64,000 bases of DNA from Amanita rubescens (taxonomy: Eukaryota > Basidiomycota > Agaricomycetes > Agaricales > Amanitaceae), in NCBI GenBank assembly GCA_015039365.1, contig WION01000052.1, positions 171,032 through 235,031 of the forward strand. Reading direction: 5' to 3'. Below are positions 45,697 through 57,639 of this stretch, piece by piece (the first letter of the stretch is position 1; the number at the start of each line of letters is the position of its first letter). The position numbers were made by a program, and so were the translations under genes. The notes below the pieces were generated by a model that saw nothing but the letters and a program-made list of their open reading frames with translations, was not told where the DNA came from and ran no database searches.

Positions 45697-46618
45697 TCAG
45701 CGGAAACGTGACTCGGACAAATCCGCTAATTCGCCAGGGGTCGATGCTCTGGATGACGGGAAGCTTGGAGTAACGGGGGTTGCTATTCCAGATGGTTCCT
45801 TTGGCAGGAAACGCAGCCGCTGGCGGTGGAGCTAAGAAAGAGATATGAGAACATCGTTGGCGTGAGGAATCATGACGTACCTGAGGAAGTTTCGGTATCA
45901 GCACAAATACGAGAGCTGAGAGATTGATAGCAAAGAGCCAGGGGTTATAATTGGTGTAGTGAGTCGAAGCGAGGAAACTGGAGTGCGTCAGAGGGAGTCA
46001 AGAATAGGGTTGCTAAAAGTACGTACAGAACAATAGGAACGGAGAATAACCACTTCTTTGCGGGCGTATGCTGGGCACCGTCATCTATTTGTTCCCAGAG
46101 CGTCAGATCATCATATGCGCCGGCATGTACACCACGTTCGAAGGGTATACCCGTGACCCAATGGAACATGAGATACGACAGCTGTAAAATGTGTGTAAGC
46201 GTGAATAGTTATAAATGGCGAGTATGAAACACAGACTGCAAGATATATCAAGTTGACGAGCGTCCAACTGATTTGCTGCGTCATTCCCGGCAGAGTATCG
46301 ATAATGATCTTCCCGCCGGTGATGAGAACGACATGCATTAGCCAAGCGCCTAGGAGTCGAATGAGCAATGCGCATCTGGGAAAAGCGAGGGATAGGAGTA
46401 CCTTTTGCATTGACCCAGTCGGCATTGATATTTGCGTAAGCACTGCGATCCAGAACCTCTTCTACGGAATGGTCGCCTACTTCTTCTACCTTGACAATGC
46501 TAGCACTACGAGGACGTGAGCGCGAAGATAGTTTAAGAGATGGGGAAGCAGCTGCAGCTGCAGCGGCGGCTGCAATGTCGATAGGAGGAGGGAGCTTGAT
46601 GGTGGTTGGACGGCTCAT
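45697..46618 (-). CDS. ORM1: Orm1/ORMDL sphingolipid regulator
   Basis: Five exons: 46618-46402, 46349-46237, 46181-46027, 45977-45881 and 45831-45697, giving 238 residues. The N-terminal 60 residues hold a run of eight or more Ala followed by SPSLKLSSRSRPRSAS, matching the Ser-rich head that Ypk1 phosphorylates in yeast Orm proteins. The body shows NINADWVNAKGAWLMH, LPGMTQQISWTLVNLIY, SYLMFHWVTGIPFER, GAYDDLTLWEQIDDGAQHTP and FLASTHYTNYNPWLFAIN, with about four membrane segments in the ER. It inhibits serine palmitoyltransferase. After PKLPQLHRQRLRF the tail is about 30 residues longer than usual and Ser/Pro-rich; the last exon border decides this. Confidence 0.93.
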
Positions 46619-46976
46619 TTTCGAGGCGAACGGGATTTGTGGCCTCTCTCTTTTGGGGAGGAACGTGACAGCTGCGGGCGGAAACTTCCGAATCGTGACG
46701 TTGCGCTTGTCCCTGGCCTATTACTAATACTATAGTATTAGCCGTGATTTCTCACTTGTCCATACTGTTTAATAATTGTATAACATATGTATCCTCAACC
46801 CTCGGCAATATTGGGGAGACCCGGATCTGTTGGAACCGGTAACTCGGCAAACTTTATAAATTTCAACCATCTACGATAGTAACTCCATTTTACGATGTCA
46901 GGGCCTTTCCAAAATGTGGTTTCCGTCATCAGAGGTGGTTGTCCAGTCCAAACGTTTAGATGGGTTAAAGCTTACC

Positions 46977-47660
46977 GTAATGGCTCAAATTTCGAAGACA
47001 GCGCAACAAGCCTTGGGTAATCGTAATTCCCAGCAACTTTGCGCAGAAGTCCAACGTCCAGTGCTCTCGTGCTGCCGTATCTGATGCTCTAGAGACGGTG
47101 CCAGTATAAGCGTGGAAACGCTTTCCATCCCATCGGATTCATCCAGGTGTGCGTAGTAGTAGTTCGGAAGATCCTTGTTCTGAGGCGACTGCTGTTGGGT
47201 TGTCAATATTTGACTCTCACAATTCATGAGCGATCTGGCATACGCCTTGCACTGGAAGGCCGCTCTTGCTATAAGGTGTTGATCAATGCTCGACAGCAAT
47301 GAGTCGACTCGGAGTAACTGTTCTTCCGCCTGGTTGTAAAGCTGGTTTGCCCGGGCCCTTTTGGTTCATTCTTTTTGGCGTTGATCCCTTGTCTGACGAC
47401 GCGAACCCATTGACCGAATAACATAAAAACGGCCTAGGAAATGAATCAGGTTTTTTGGGAAAATAGCATGACAATGACACTATGATCGGAGAGAGAACCC
47501 ATTGAATTAACCTGATCTTCCAGGACCACAAGGAATTCCATACGGGTTGCTGCTACATCTTCATCCTCGGAGGCAAACCATGGATTTGTGGCCAGATGAG
47601 AGCAACGAAGAGAGAGCAGCGTCATATCGCTCGGCATACAATCACTCAAGACTCCGTGTT
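46977..47660 (-). pseudogene. Fragment of an ATR/Mec1-type PI3K-like kinase (FAT region)
   Basis: Minus-strand text in changing frames resembles the FAT domain of fungal ATR kinases: AVFMLFGQWVRVVRQGINAK, then in another frame RARANQLYNQAEEQLL and SSIDQHLIARAAFQCKAYAR, then ESDGMESVSTLILAPSLEHQ with ESTGRWTSAQSCWELRL, and in a third frame LLRCLRNLSHYG followed by a GTAAGC donor. Frame changes lie near 47370 and near 47010. No kinase domain follows. It looks like a truncated duplicate of the real ATR gene elsewhere. Family assignment is from memory of motifs and is moderate. Confidence 0.55.
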
Positions 47661-47689
47661 TCGTGGAGTCTGAGACATTCAGACCGACC

Positions 47690-48229
47690 ATGTTGCCTCA
47701 ATACATGCTGGACCAATTCGCTCGCATCCCCAACGACACCCCCATCGACAACAAGTACTACGGGGTGTTCTACCAGATCCTCCATACAGTGTGCTTCCCC
47801 GAACATCACTTTGACGTCGAGCCACGGTACCCTTTTCCCGATCTTGGTGTGGTGGACTCCGTCTTTACCTACGTCATCGAAGTGAACGATCTGCCCGTCT
47901 TCTTCCTTGAAATTAAATCCCCTCTCCACATCGACCTCATTTCTACCAGAGTCGACACAGACGCGGAGATGAGGGCCAGATTTCTTGCCCTTTACGAGGA
48001 CATCTCGACACCTAGGCTTCATGGCGTCAGTGCCATGGGACAAAGGCTTGCATTTTATCACCTGGACAAGGCAACCAGCCGTTTAACTCCCAGCTACATT
48101 GCGCCATCTTCCAATACTGACACAGTCCCAGTAGAGAGGTGGGATACGGACATTACAACAGAGGATGGGTATCAGAGATTCATGGCGGTCATCAGTGATG
48201 TCAAAGAAATGGCCGCAGCACTATTATGA
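47690..48229 (+). CDS. Small PD-(D/E)XK-nuclease-like protein of unknown function
   Basis: A single exon of 179 residues from ATG 47690 (an upstream in-frame GTG at 47663 is not needed). It contains an N-terminal YYGVFYQILHTVCFPEHHF, then VVDSVFTYVIEV followed by FFLEIKSPL. An Asp and, about 18 residues on, Glu-x-Lys on a hydrophobic strand is the layout of PD-(D/E)XK nuclease folds. The C-terminal half (LHGVSAMGQRLAFYHLDK) is unremarkable. It starts where the ATR-like relic ends and stops 73 bp before the Virilizer start codon. I know of similar predicted proteins in agaricomycetes but no assigned role; the nuclease idea is inference. Confidence 0.6.
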   Translation: MLPQYMLDQFARIPNDTPIDNKYYGVFYQILHTVCFPEHHFDVEPRYPFPDLGVVDSVFTYVIEVNDLPVFFLEIKSPLHIDLISTRVDTDAEMRARFLALYEDISTPRLHGVSAMGQRLAFYHLDKATSRLTPSYIAPSSNTDTVPVERWDTDITTEDGYQRFMAVISDVKEMAAALL

Positions 48230-48302
48230 CGCAGGGAGGTATTTCGGATGGTAGAAATAGGGCAGGCAGAATTAAATATTTATCACGTAAACACCTTTCG
48301 TC

Positions 48303-51300
48303 ATGCCTTTATTGCATTGGTCAACGCTTCAGCCTCACCCTCCGTCTAAACTTGCTGCAGTCAGGTTTGCTGCTCCAGTTCACGTCTCCGAAATTCGCAT
48401 ATTCCCTTCCGGTGCACACCCTTTTGCACATGTTCCCGATATTATCGCGTAAGCGCTCAATTTAATTTCGTTTATTAATCTCATATATTATTTCAACAGG
48501 TCCACCGAACCAACCGCATTCTACCTCCAGGTCTTTTTCAATGCACAGCCAATCCATCCCCAGTCGAACAAGGATAAACAACGTCCCGTTAATGAGCTAA
48601 TCCCCTCTGTCATCGCTTACTCAGGCGGCCTCGTCGAGTTCTCGGTTGACATGGGCACCGAGGTACGTTCATTTTATATCTCAGGAACACGTCCTCATAA
48701 CCGAGTCTAGTATGCTACTCGGCTCATGATTATCAAGGGTGACTTTCAGAAACTGTCCTTGGCGGTATATGGCAATGTCATTTCGGACATCACTCCCGCC
48801 CCCGTGTATGACGCCAAGCCATTACAATTGCCCGAACCTGTGCCACTGACGAAAGCAGTGGATCCTGCCAATTCTTCGGACCCTTTGGCACTTGCAAGAA
48901 CACTATTGCTGCTTATGCCGGAATCACCATCTCTATCGCTAGTCATTCGCCTCATGTTTTGTCTAAAACCATCGAATGATGATTGGGACCACCCAGATTT
49001 CCCTTATCTACACGCATACATCGACCGAGATGATACAGCCTTTGATCTTGAGAGTGTTGTGCAGAACCTATCTAGGCCCCTACCGGAAGATACTACGATT
49101 GAGGCTCTAGAGGCGTTTGCTGCAAGGGTCGCCGATTTGATTGGACCCAAGGTCATCGAATCAATGTTTATGTGCCACACAGTCTAAATCATCTACCAGG
49201 ACAGTGACCAAGCTTACTATATTGCAAAATTGCTCAGCATATCTGCGTCTCAATTTCCAGAAATGGCCAGGATCCTCTTGGTCTGTAAGATTAGAAATTA
49301 TTATGGGAGGATAAACTGACTGGTAAAGCAGCAAAGCCTAGATCTTGACATGGTATTTGATGCAAACGTGTTGGACGAGGCAAACACCGATCGGCTACTT
49401 GATGCTGCGGCCAATGTAGACATTGCACGGCGCTTCAATGACCCAGCCTTCCTCGAACTATTGGCGGAAGCCAGGGACGGTCCCAGAACTGACAGGGACA
49501 CTCAATATGCCATCAATCGCTTGACATCTCGAATACATGGTTGGGAACTGTTTGAAGACGCCATCTCCAATTCTCACGGTAACTTTTACGATTCCGCCCG
49601 ATTGTTAAAAGATATTGGGACTGGTGAACAATCTCTTGGCATCTGGCTCGAGTCGATGACCATACACGACGTACTTCCGGCAAAACTTGCCGAAATTGCC
49701 GTACCACCCTCCCAAATTACGCCACCCTTACTTCTCAGTGAGAAAACAGGTTCCGTCAGGCATGATGAATTTATAGCATTCGTGAGAGCCTTTGTGGGCG
49801 TTTCCAGCGTTTTGGCGGTTTGGGCGTGGTCAGATAGCATAGGGCATGATGCGTGTCGGGAACAATCTCTTGCTATTTTGCACTTGTGGCAAAACGTGAG
49901 TGGTTATCGAGAGGTAAGTTTTTTTTTTTTTTTTTTTTTTTTTGGGAATCACTGGCGCTGACGATGATGGCTAGATCGTTAACCATCTTTTATTGTTGCG
50001 ACAACTCACGCGCCGTTTGGGATGGATCACATCAGACAATGCGATTCCGCGGAACTCCGGTACCCTGGCGGAGCGTGTCCTAGTCAACCTCGCGCAAGAA
50101 CCTCATTCAATTTTGCACGATGACCTGGTATCAACTATATTATCTCTGAAGCCTCCATTGTCATTTATTGCGGATGGAGAGCGTCTCACGCTGCGCAAGG
50201 TGGCTCTTGTAGCAGAAGATGGACTGTCCGCCGCGTTGGAAGAGATTGCGTTCAAGAGCGATAATCCCCTTTCTCTACGACGACTGAGGACTCTGCGGGT
50301 ATCACTTGTCATCCTACTGAACAGTCTAGACGCGGAAGATGAAGGGGAATGGCACGCAGTCGACTTGTTCTGGTCTGAACAAAAACAAGACTTGAATATC
50401 AGGCTAATCGAAATAGTGATGGGGATTTCGCAAGATCTCAACGCTCGTTTCTCAGTTACCTCTATCCCGGGGCCTGTGAACCAGGCTTTAACGGAACAGT
50501 TATTCCGAACTTCCGAGGACTTGTTGCGGGTGTTGGGAAAATTGACGGTAGCGTTTCCTCTTAATGTTAGGTCTCTGGGGACGGCGACAACTTGGATTGC
50601 CGACGTGTTTGCTTGTGCGGGTACGGCGGACTCGCAATATTCGCAAAGTAATACGGCGTGTGTGGCTGCACAAGAGGCTAGACAGGCTTGCATAGAATTC
50701 TTGCGTGCGTTGTCGGAGCCGGAGGTTAAGGCCGAGCCAGATAAGCTCGGCGCGGAAGTTATTCTAGGGACGCTGCTGAAGCATGCCGAGAGGAGCAGTG
50801 GAAGGGACCCAGTTCATCATGTCTTGCAAATTCATGCTATGATAGAATTTCTTCTGCCTCTCCCGGAAACAGAGACAGAAGAACCATCTCATTGGGTGAC
50901 TCTCGTACTACCAACTGTGTTGATGGAGCTCAAGGAATTCACTCGTCTTCTCGATGTCGAGAACCGTGTTCATCTCTTAAAACGTTTGATCAAGTTGGAC
51001 CGAGGGACGATTGGTATAGGAGAATGGTTGCTGGCGGAAGAATTGAAGCATGCATTGACGATGTTGGAGCGTCTGACGGGGCACTTGTCGTCGTCGTCGA
51101 CTGATCAACGGATCGTCTTGCAACACGAGGTTTATCTGGCACTTTGCGTGCTACACGAGTTGATAACGCCTCGGTCGGACGTAGCTGCTTGGTGCATCGA
51201 TGCAATCGCGTCCACGGATGATCTATCAAGGACGTTGACGCAATGTTTCGGGGCGTTGTTAGATGCCAACGTGACTTGTCAACCGTTGATGAACATTGTC

Positions 51301-52247
51301 AAAGTTTTGGCGGAGAATGTAGGCGTGTTCGGGGAAGGACTGAAACGATCCGTGTTGCTTGAATACCTAAGGGTGATGCAGCTGGAGGGACTCTATCTTT
51401 CTGATTCGATGCAGAAGATCCTCACCATGTTGAAGGAGCAGACATCCCCGTCCTATACCTCAGATCCTTTGAGGTTTGAGTTGGCCCGCTTCTTGTCGTC
51501 TCTGGCGGATCTACATTCAAGCATAGATGCAACGTTAGCAGGGGAAGTGCTGGCGATACTCGAATGGCTTACCAAGGAGGATCAAAAAGGCGTTGACGAT
51601 GAAGATCGAGCTACTCTATTATACGGCCTCGCGCCTAAAGCCTTCTCGCAGCTATGCTACGCGATAGAAAGCGCTCTGTTGTTGAATCAAGCAGACCCAT
51701 CACACGAGCCACAGTCCAAGTTATTGGCTACCGTTCGAGAGAAGATTGTCGTCAAAGACTTGTCAGAGGAAGCGGACAAGGTGCCTCCTCTGATCGTGCT
51801 GCCCGAAACACTTTCAATGTCTCTTGCAGAGGTGGAAGATTTGTTGAAACGGCACCACCACCACCACCACCATCACCGCGGGGGTGCAGAGCAGGAAAGC
51901 GAGACGAAGGAGGAGGGCGGTGCAGCTACGCCATCCACGCCAAAGGGTGTCAAAACCCCCGATCTGCTTGGCGTAGTGATTTCACCTCCAACGGCAATTT
52001 TGAGGTCTCCGGCTGCGACGGGTTTGACCAAGACGTATGTTGCTAATGATTTTAGGCAGTTGCGTCAGGCTCCGGCTACGAGGTTGAATACGAGTAGATT
52101 GCCAAGTATGCATGGTACGTTTTGTAGCTCTTTCGTCATGCGCTGAGTAACGAACGTTTTTTAGTGGATGAGTTTGAAGTCACTGCTAGTACTTCTTCAC
52201 CCGCATTGATGCCTTCAGCTATGCCTGATATGAAGCTCAACATGTAA
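48303..52247 (+). CDS. Virilizer/VIRMA homologue, m6A methyltransferase-associated protein
   Basis: Seven exons: 48303-48448, 48500-48662, 48711-49151, 49200-49280, 49332-49913, 49975-52114 and 52165-52247, giving 1,211 residues. The N-terminus reads as the VIR_N domain (LLHWSTLQ, FAAPVHVSEIRIFPSGAHPF, TEPTAFYLQVFFNAQPI, VIAYSGGLVEFSVDM, IIKGDFQKLSLAVYGN). A long helical, HEAT-like middle follows. Near the end come eight His in a row (near 51853), then NDFRQLR and LNTSRLPSMHVDEFE, which matches the conserved RQNTSRPPSMHVDDF tail of animal Virilizer. Virilizer is the scaffold of the WTAP-containing writer complex that adds N6-methyladenosine to mRNA in the nucleus. The acceptor at 49331 may shift by 3 nt. 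Intron 49914-49974 has a run of 25 T. Confidence 0.85.
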
Positions 52248-52405
52248 ACTGGGTTGGACTCGATTAACGCTTTGATTGGATTTGTACAAATAGATGAACT
52301 CCTTTCTAACTCAATGCAATATTGGTATATAGTATACGAGATGATGAGGAGGGGGTAATTTAGATAGAATGAATACGTGTACAACAGTCCTCTATGAATA
52401 AACGG

Positions 52406-54505
52406 CTAGCTTCTAGGAGTACGTGGCGGGGTAAAAACAGAAGATGGGTGTCGCTGGCGTAAACGATGGACAGCAGATGGTGTCTGGCGGTTCGAAGGTG
52501 CAGAGTCGTCGTGAGAACGGAAATAAAGGTCCATGTCCGAAGCGTCAAATTCAGAGGGAGGTGGCGGTGATGACGGACGCGTTGTGGGCGCGTCATGGTC
52601 GGTTGTGGTTGTTGGCCCGGGTAGCCTTCCATCTTTTTGTGCCTGTTGCATGTTGTTAGTACCGCCTAATCGATATGTCCGCTTCCGTTTCGCCTTTACC
52701 GGCTGTCGTTCCGAAGAGAGCGAAGTCGTCAACGGACGTGGAGGAACGCTGCGAACCGTAAAGTGGGCAAGAGACCGGGTGTAAGGGGAGAGAGTATGAT
52801 TTGAATGGCTGAGAGTGGATAGATGACGAATGCTATTAGTCATAAGTGAAGGGCGCAAGACAATTTTGGGGTTGTTGGGAGGAGAAGTTGATAAAGTGGC
52901 AGAAGGAAATTCGCTAGGTGGGGATGTCCCTGGTGAGAAAGTGTACGGAGCTTGAGAAGTCATGGATGAAACAGAGAGTCGGCGAGAACGGGATTGGGAA
53001 GAAACAGAAACTTCTTCAGATGTCGTCGAGAATGGGCCTGGTGGTACTTGACTTGTAAGCTCATCGTGAGCTGGATCATTATGGCTAGAGCGGAAAGGCG
53101 GCGCTGAATATGGTGCTTCGGAGAAATACGGGTTGTAGAGGGGACTCGAGTGCCGCGAGGTCATAGACGGGCCCGCACTCAAAGGCCCCAAGCTGGATGC
53201 TTGTGGTGATAACGAAGGTGGGGATGACCTGGACTGCGCATGTATGATCCGCGGCCGCGTAATCGTTCCGCCGCCGACAGCGGGAGTAGTCTCGTATTCC
53301 GTCTCTCGATCTTCCTCCACGCTCGGTGGCGGACTCATCTCGGGCGCCGTGTCATCCCAATCGACCATATCAAACGAAGTCACCTCGTCGTCATCGTCTG
53401 CATCCGCATCTGATGGTTCCTCCTGAAGTCCGGCAAGACCATTATTTGGCGTGAACAAACTGCTAAAGTGCCGAAAGCCACTCTTGATGGGGAGCCCTTC
53501 AGGTCGTAGGCCATAAGTGGGATCATAGTTTTCAATATCGGAAAAAGGGTCTAGCTGGGCGGTGGTTGGGCTGGCCTTGCTGGTGGATACCGCGGAAAAC
53601 TCGGGCTTGGGCGTTCGGTTGTTTGCACTTCTGGAGGACATTCCTGATATGGACCGTGGCCGCGGTACCCCAACCGATTCAGGCCTCTGAGCCTGCCGCA
53701 CACTCAGGTTCGACATTCCGGAGCGATGCGATAAGTCGGGCATAGATGCAGCGTCCTGCGGTTGCCTCATTGATAAAGGAGGACGTTTCGTCAAGTAGGG
53801 TGCTTCGACTTTGGACTTGACCCACTGCTGACTTAGACGATGGATGATCCCGGGAAGATCTTCGCGAAACATTTGCCGTAGTTGGCCTTCAATTTCGCGT
53901 TGTATAAATTTTTGTATGACGCCGATGGAGTCAAAGGTGCTGTTGATGTCGACGTTCTGGAGTGGATCCGTCTTGAATACAAGTGTAATCCCTTTCTGCT
54001 TCGAAACAACAAGGACAACATATGAGCTCAACCGGAAATGTGAAAGGCGGAGCAGCATTGGAACAACCAGAGGCTGCTTTGCGGCGAGAATTCCACGCGA
54101 TCCGGTCATAAGATGAATATCTGGTTGTTTATGATTGAGTGGATTAGCCTAAAGTACGCATGAGGCCAGATAGCACGAGAGCAGGAAAAATGTACCTGAA
54201 CTTTAGTCTTGAGCACTAGGTGAGCATCTCCAGCGTAAGTCAAACGGAATATTCCACGGAAGTGGTCCACTGCAAGGTCACCGATATCTCTGATTTCCAA
54301 CTCGGGCGGCTGGTGAATTCAAGACCGGGTTGGTATTGGACAGAAATCATGTGCATACCTGAGTGCCCATGTGCAGCTCGACTACCTCAATCTTGTCCGC
54401 GATAACTGGGGGTTTGCTTCCCTTGTTAAGGGCGTTATTGAGCATCTGAATGGCATCATGATGGAACTGGTCTGAAAAGTGAGGCCAACTGAATGAGAAC
54501 GACAT
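52406..54505 (-). CDS. MDM34: ERMES subunit Mdm34
   Basis: Three exons: 54505-54359, 54309-54196 and 54148-52406, giving 667 residues. It starts [20 protein letters not shown], followed by [40 protein letters not shown] and [20 protein letters not shown], the conserved SMP lipid-binding domain of Mdm34 over about the first 200 residues. The rest is Ser/Pro-rich and probably disordered, with an acidic patch and a basic [12 protein letters not shown] motif near the C-terminus, also typical of the family. Mdm34 sits on the mitochondrial outer membrane and tethers it to the ER with Mmm1, Mdm12 and Mdm10 for lipid exchange. A divergent neighbour starts 86 bp away. Confidence 0.93.
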
Positions 54506-54521
54506 GAGAAGATCTTCATTA

Positions 54522-54574
54522 CCTAATCCTAACCCTAGCGCATGCCCATTTGTGGCCATACATTAGGGTTAGGG
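54522..54574. promoter_or_regulatory. Paired telobox-like motifs in a divergent promoter
   Basis: CCTAATCCTAACCCTAG (54522-54538) and TTAGGGTTAGGG (54563-54574) face each other between the MDM34 start (54505) and the Uds1 gene start (54592). Both are telomere-repeat-like words. Factors of the Tbf1/Teb1 type bind such boxes in other fungi; binding here is inferred. Confidence 0.55.
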
Positions 54575-54591
54575 TCATTCAAAGCTTGCAC

Positions 54592-57500
54592 ATGAATGGT
54601 GTCCGCAAGTTCCTGAGCGCTGCGACTGGCTCGTCTTCCTCTCAACCTACCCCTCTCAATTTATCTGACAACTCCGGATACCCGCCTCTGATAAGCCCAG
54701 GCTTATTCTCTCCAAATTCTGGCCCGTCATGGCCACCTACCAATGCGTTGCCTGAAGGCAGTCCTCCCGCCTCAGTAACCCCCGCTCTGGTACTGGTAAA
54801 GAAGCAAAAACCACAGCCGAAAGCACCTCCACAGAGCTCGAACGAAAGCCAGGTTAATTCTCGTACGAGGAGTTTGACGTCGTCTATTTCTTCAACCTCT
54901 GGAAAGCAGAATGGCACTCGGACTAGTTCACCCGCCCTAACGCCATCATCGTCACCTCATATAGGCCTAAGCCGTTTATTGTCGAGAAAGTCTGTGCCCA
55001 AGGTTGATACCGAGGTAGACTTGAGGCCAGATTGGAAACGATCATCGACGTTACTCAATACTCGCGATGAGTTGATTATCAGTCTGCTCGCTAGCGAGGC
55101 TATGGTCGATAGCCGGGAATACGATATTCTTACCTCGGAAGAGGTGGAAGAACTTAAAAAGGCTCGTAGGGATTTATAATCATTCCATCTCCGTGTTATA
55201 TTTAACAGTTAGGTTATTACAGGAGCATCATGTTCTGCAATCCCGCCTTAGTGCAACAACCAAAAAGCTTGCTCTAGAGACCAAAATACGGGATGCTGCA
55301 AAGTCACTGGTCAAGATGAACTCGTCCAACAGTGTATCTAAGCGATCCGAGGACCAACTAGAAGCGGCGAACAAGCGGGTTGATACTGCTCAAGCCGAAC
55401 TCCTGCGTGTCTCGCACAGAGCCAACGAGGTGCATAGACGCTTGATGGAGCACCGTGCGAGCGTCCTCAGCCTCTCAGTGCGGAACATGGAGAAAAAGTT
55501 GGCGCCAAAACAGAGCGTTCGCGACTCTGGCTACAACTCTCCCATCCAAAACGGTACACCATCCCTATCCCCGTCGAGATCAGTGATGTCGGCCGCTTCG
55601 ACCTCTACTCGTTTCGACGGAGCACACTTGTTTGCAGGACATGTCGATGCGATCATTCCGAAACGAGCGAGGACGCCAGATGCTGCTGCATCAGAGATAA
55701 CTACTCTAGAGGAGAAGCTAAAGGCGGCAACCGAGGCTTTGACGGCTGCAGGCAAGAAGCAAGCCGAGCTACAACGAGAGTTGTCCGTCTTGCGTTTGGA
55801 AAAGCAAGAGGTAGAGACGACGATGACGTTGGAGTTGCAAAGTGCCGAGGAAACTATTTCTGCTTTGGAGCGGGAGTTGCCCAAGTTGGAGAGTCTCGAG
55901 CAGCAGCATCTTGACGACAGGAATCAATGGGAAGAGGAACGAATACGACTGGAGGAGCGATGCGTGCGTGTGGAGGAGTTGGAGGCGCTACTCAGTGAGG
56001 TGAAATCTCGGAATGGAGAAGCCGCTCTTATTGAGAAAGCACTGGCGCAGGAGAAGGGCAGGAGTCGGAGCGAAATGGGGCAGAAAGAAGAGGAGATAAA
56101 ACAACTGGTGAATGCTTTGTCTGAGGAGAAGGAGAAAAGTCGGAGGGAACTGGAGGAAAAAAAGGAAGAGACAATACAACTAGAAGAAGCTTTGTCGGAA
56201 GAGATAGAAAAAAGGCAGAGCGAACTGGAACAGAAAGAGCAGGAGATCAAGAAACTCATGGATTCTTGGTCAGACGAACGAGAACAGTGGGAAAGAGAGC
56301 GAGCTGCAGTGCAGGATGAAAAGATGGAGGACCTGGCTAGGCTACAGGAAGAGCTGGAGAGGCAGAAGGAAGAAGATTTGGAGATTTTGCGGGCAGCAGG
56401 CCAGGAGCTGGAGGATGGGCTCGCTGCCGTGGATGAGCTCATGCAGGCACATGAGATTGCGTTCTTCTCCAGGGATTCGTCGCTGCCGGGACTAGTGCAA
56501 GCTATTGGTTCCCATCTGCAAAAGGTCCATAGCAAGCTGGAAATGCATGCACAAACCGAAGAAGAGTGGACGTTACTGCGACGACGACTGGAAAACGACA
56601 TCCGAAGCGGTTTAGACAAGCGGGAAGCCTTACAGATGGAACTAGAGGAGGCTAGGAGAGCTCGGGATATGACGGCGCTTGAACTCAACAGGCGTCTTAC
56701 TGAATCTCCTGCGCAGCCACCTGCTCCTCTACCTCCGGTAGAGATCAACGTTCCTCTTGATGTGAACGTTGCTAAAGTTACATCCATCCTCTTGCCTCTG
56801 TGGAATATCCTTCCTTCTCCAGAGGTTCGGGCTGCCAAGTTTGCTAATAGCCAGCGGGGGTTCCGTACGGGATCGCCTATTGGAAATGTCTCGTCCGGGG
56901 CGAAATCTATTGCAGATCTGGACGTGCGATCCCTGAAGACGCTATACGAATCTGCACGGGCTGGCTCGTCACATGCCGAAGGGGCAGGTGGACCGTTCAC
57001 TTTCGAAGCATTTGCTGCAAGAGTGCAGGCATTGATTGCAGATGATCGCTCGTTGATTGAGAGACTGATTCGATTCGCGCAAGCGCACGATATGCTGAGG
57101 CAGAATGCGGATAGGGCTCAAAGGCTTGCGCTGGATGGAACAAACTCACTTGAAACGTACCAGAAGCAAGTGAAGACGTTGGAAGAGAGGAATGCCGCAT
57201 TGATGACGAGGATGATGCAAATGTGAGTATTTTGTGACGTTTTGATCGCCACGTAGGCTGAGATGTGCATGCGTGCAGACAGGAAGAAATCCAGTTCCTA
57301 CAGGATGCCGCAGATCGTCTCGAAGAGGAGAAGCAGGAACTTGAAGCATACGCGGCGGAGCAGGCTGAGACGTTGCAGCAGCTCACAGATGCCAACAACA
57401 CGCTCAGTGCACGTACGCTGACACTTGCCGAGGAGGCAGCTGGCGGACCTGACAAAATCCGTAAGCAATTGGAGGTACAGCTAGTCGAGTGTCGGAACCA

Positions 57501-57639
57501 GCTGTTGGCAGCGGAGACGGAGGTGAACGCGATGCGGATGTCTGAACAGTCGCAGAGACTGGCGTTGATGAACGAACTGAATATTGTGCAGACAGAGAAC
57601 GACCGGTTACGAGACCAAATGAGAGGGCTGAAGAGATAA
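54592..57639 (+). CDS. Uds1-domain (up-regulated during septation) coiled-coil protein
   Basis: Three exons: 54592-55165, 55209-57222 and 57279-57639, giving 982 residues. The start is ATG 54592 (MNGVRKFLSAATG). A disordered Ser/Pro-rich head of about 150 residues is followed by RDELIISLLASEAMVDSREY, DILTSEEVEELKK and LALETKIRDAAKSLVKMNSS, the Uds1 domain found in fungal septation-linked proteins. From about residue 350 long Glu/Lys/Arg-rich stretches (EEEIKQLVNALSEEKEKSR) make extended coiled coils, broken by a Pro-rich hinge (PAQPPAPLPPVEINVP). It is probably a cytoskeletal or septum-associated scaffold; the molecular function is unknown. The intron at 55166-55208 was chosen because it gives the ELKKALRLLQEHHVLQSR continuity. 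Confidence 0.85.

Noticed and set aside
55924..57000. Long open frame of 358 codons on the minus strand across the Uds1 gene
   Set aside because: It is a Ser-rich antisense shadow of the Glu/Lys-rich coiled-coil codons of the plus-strand gene, with no domain of its own.
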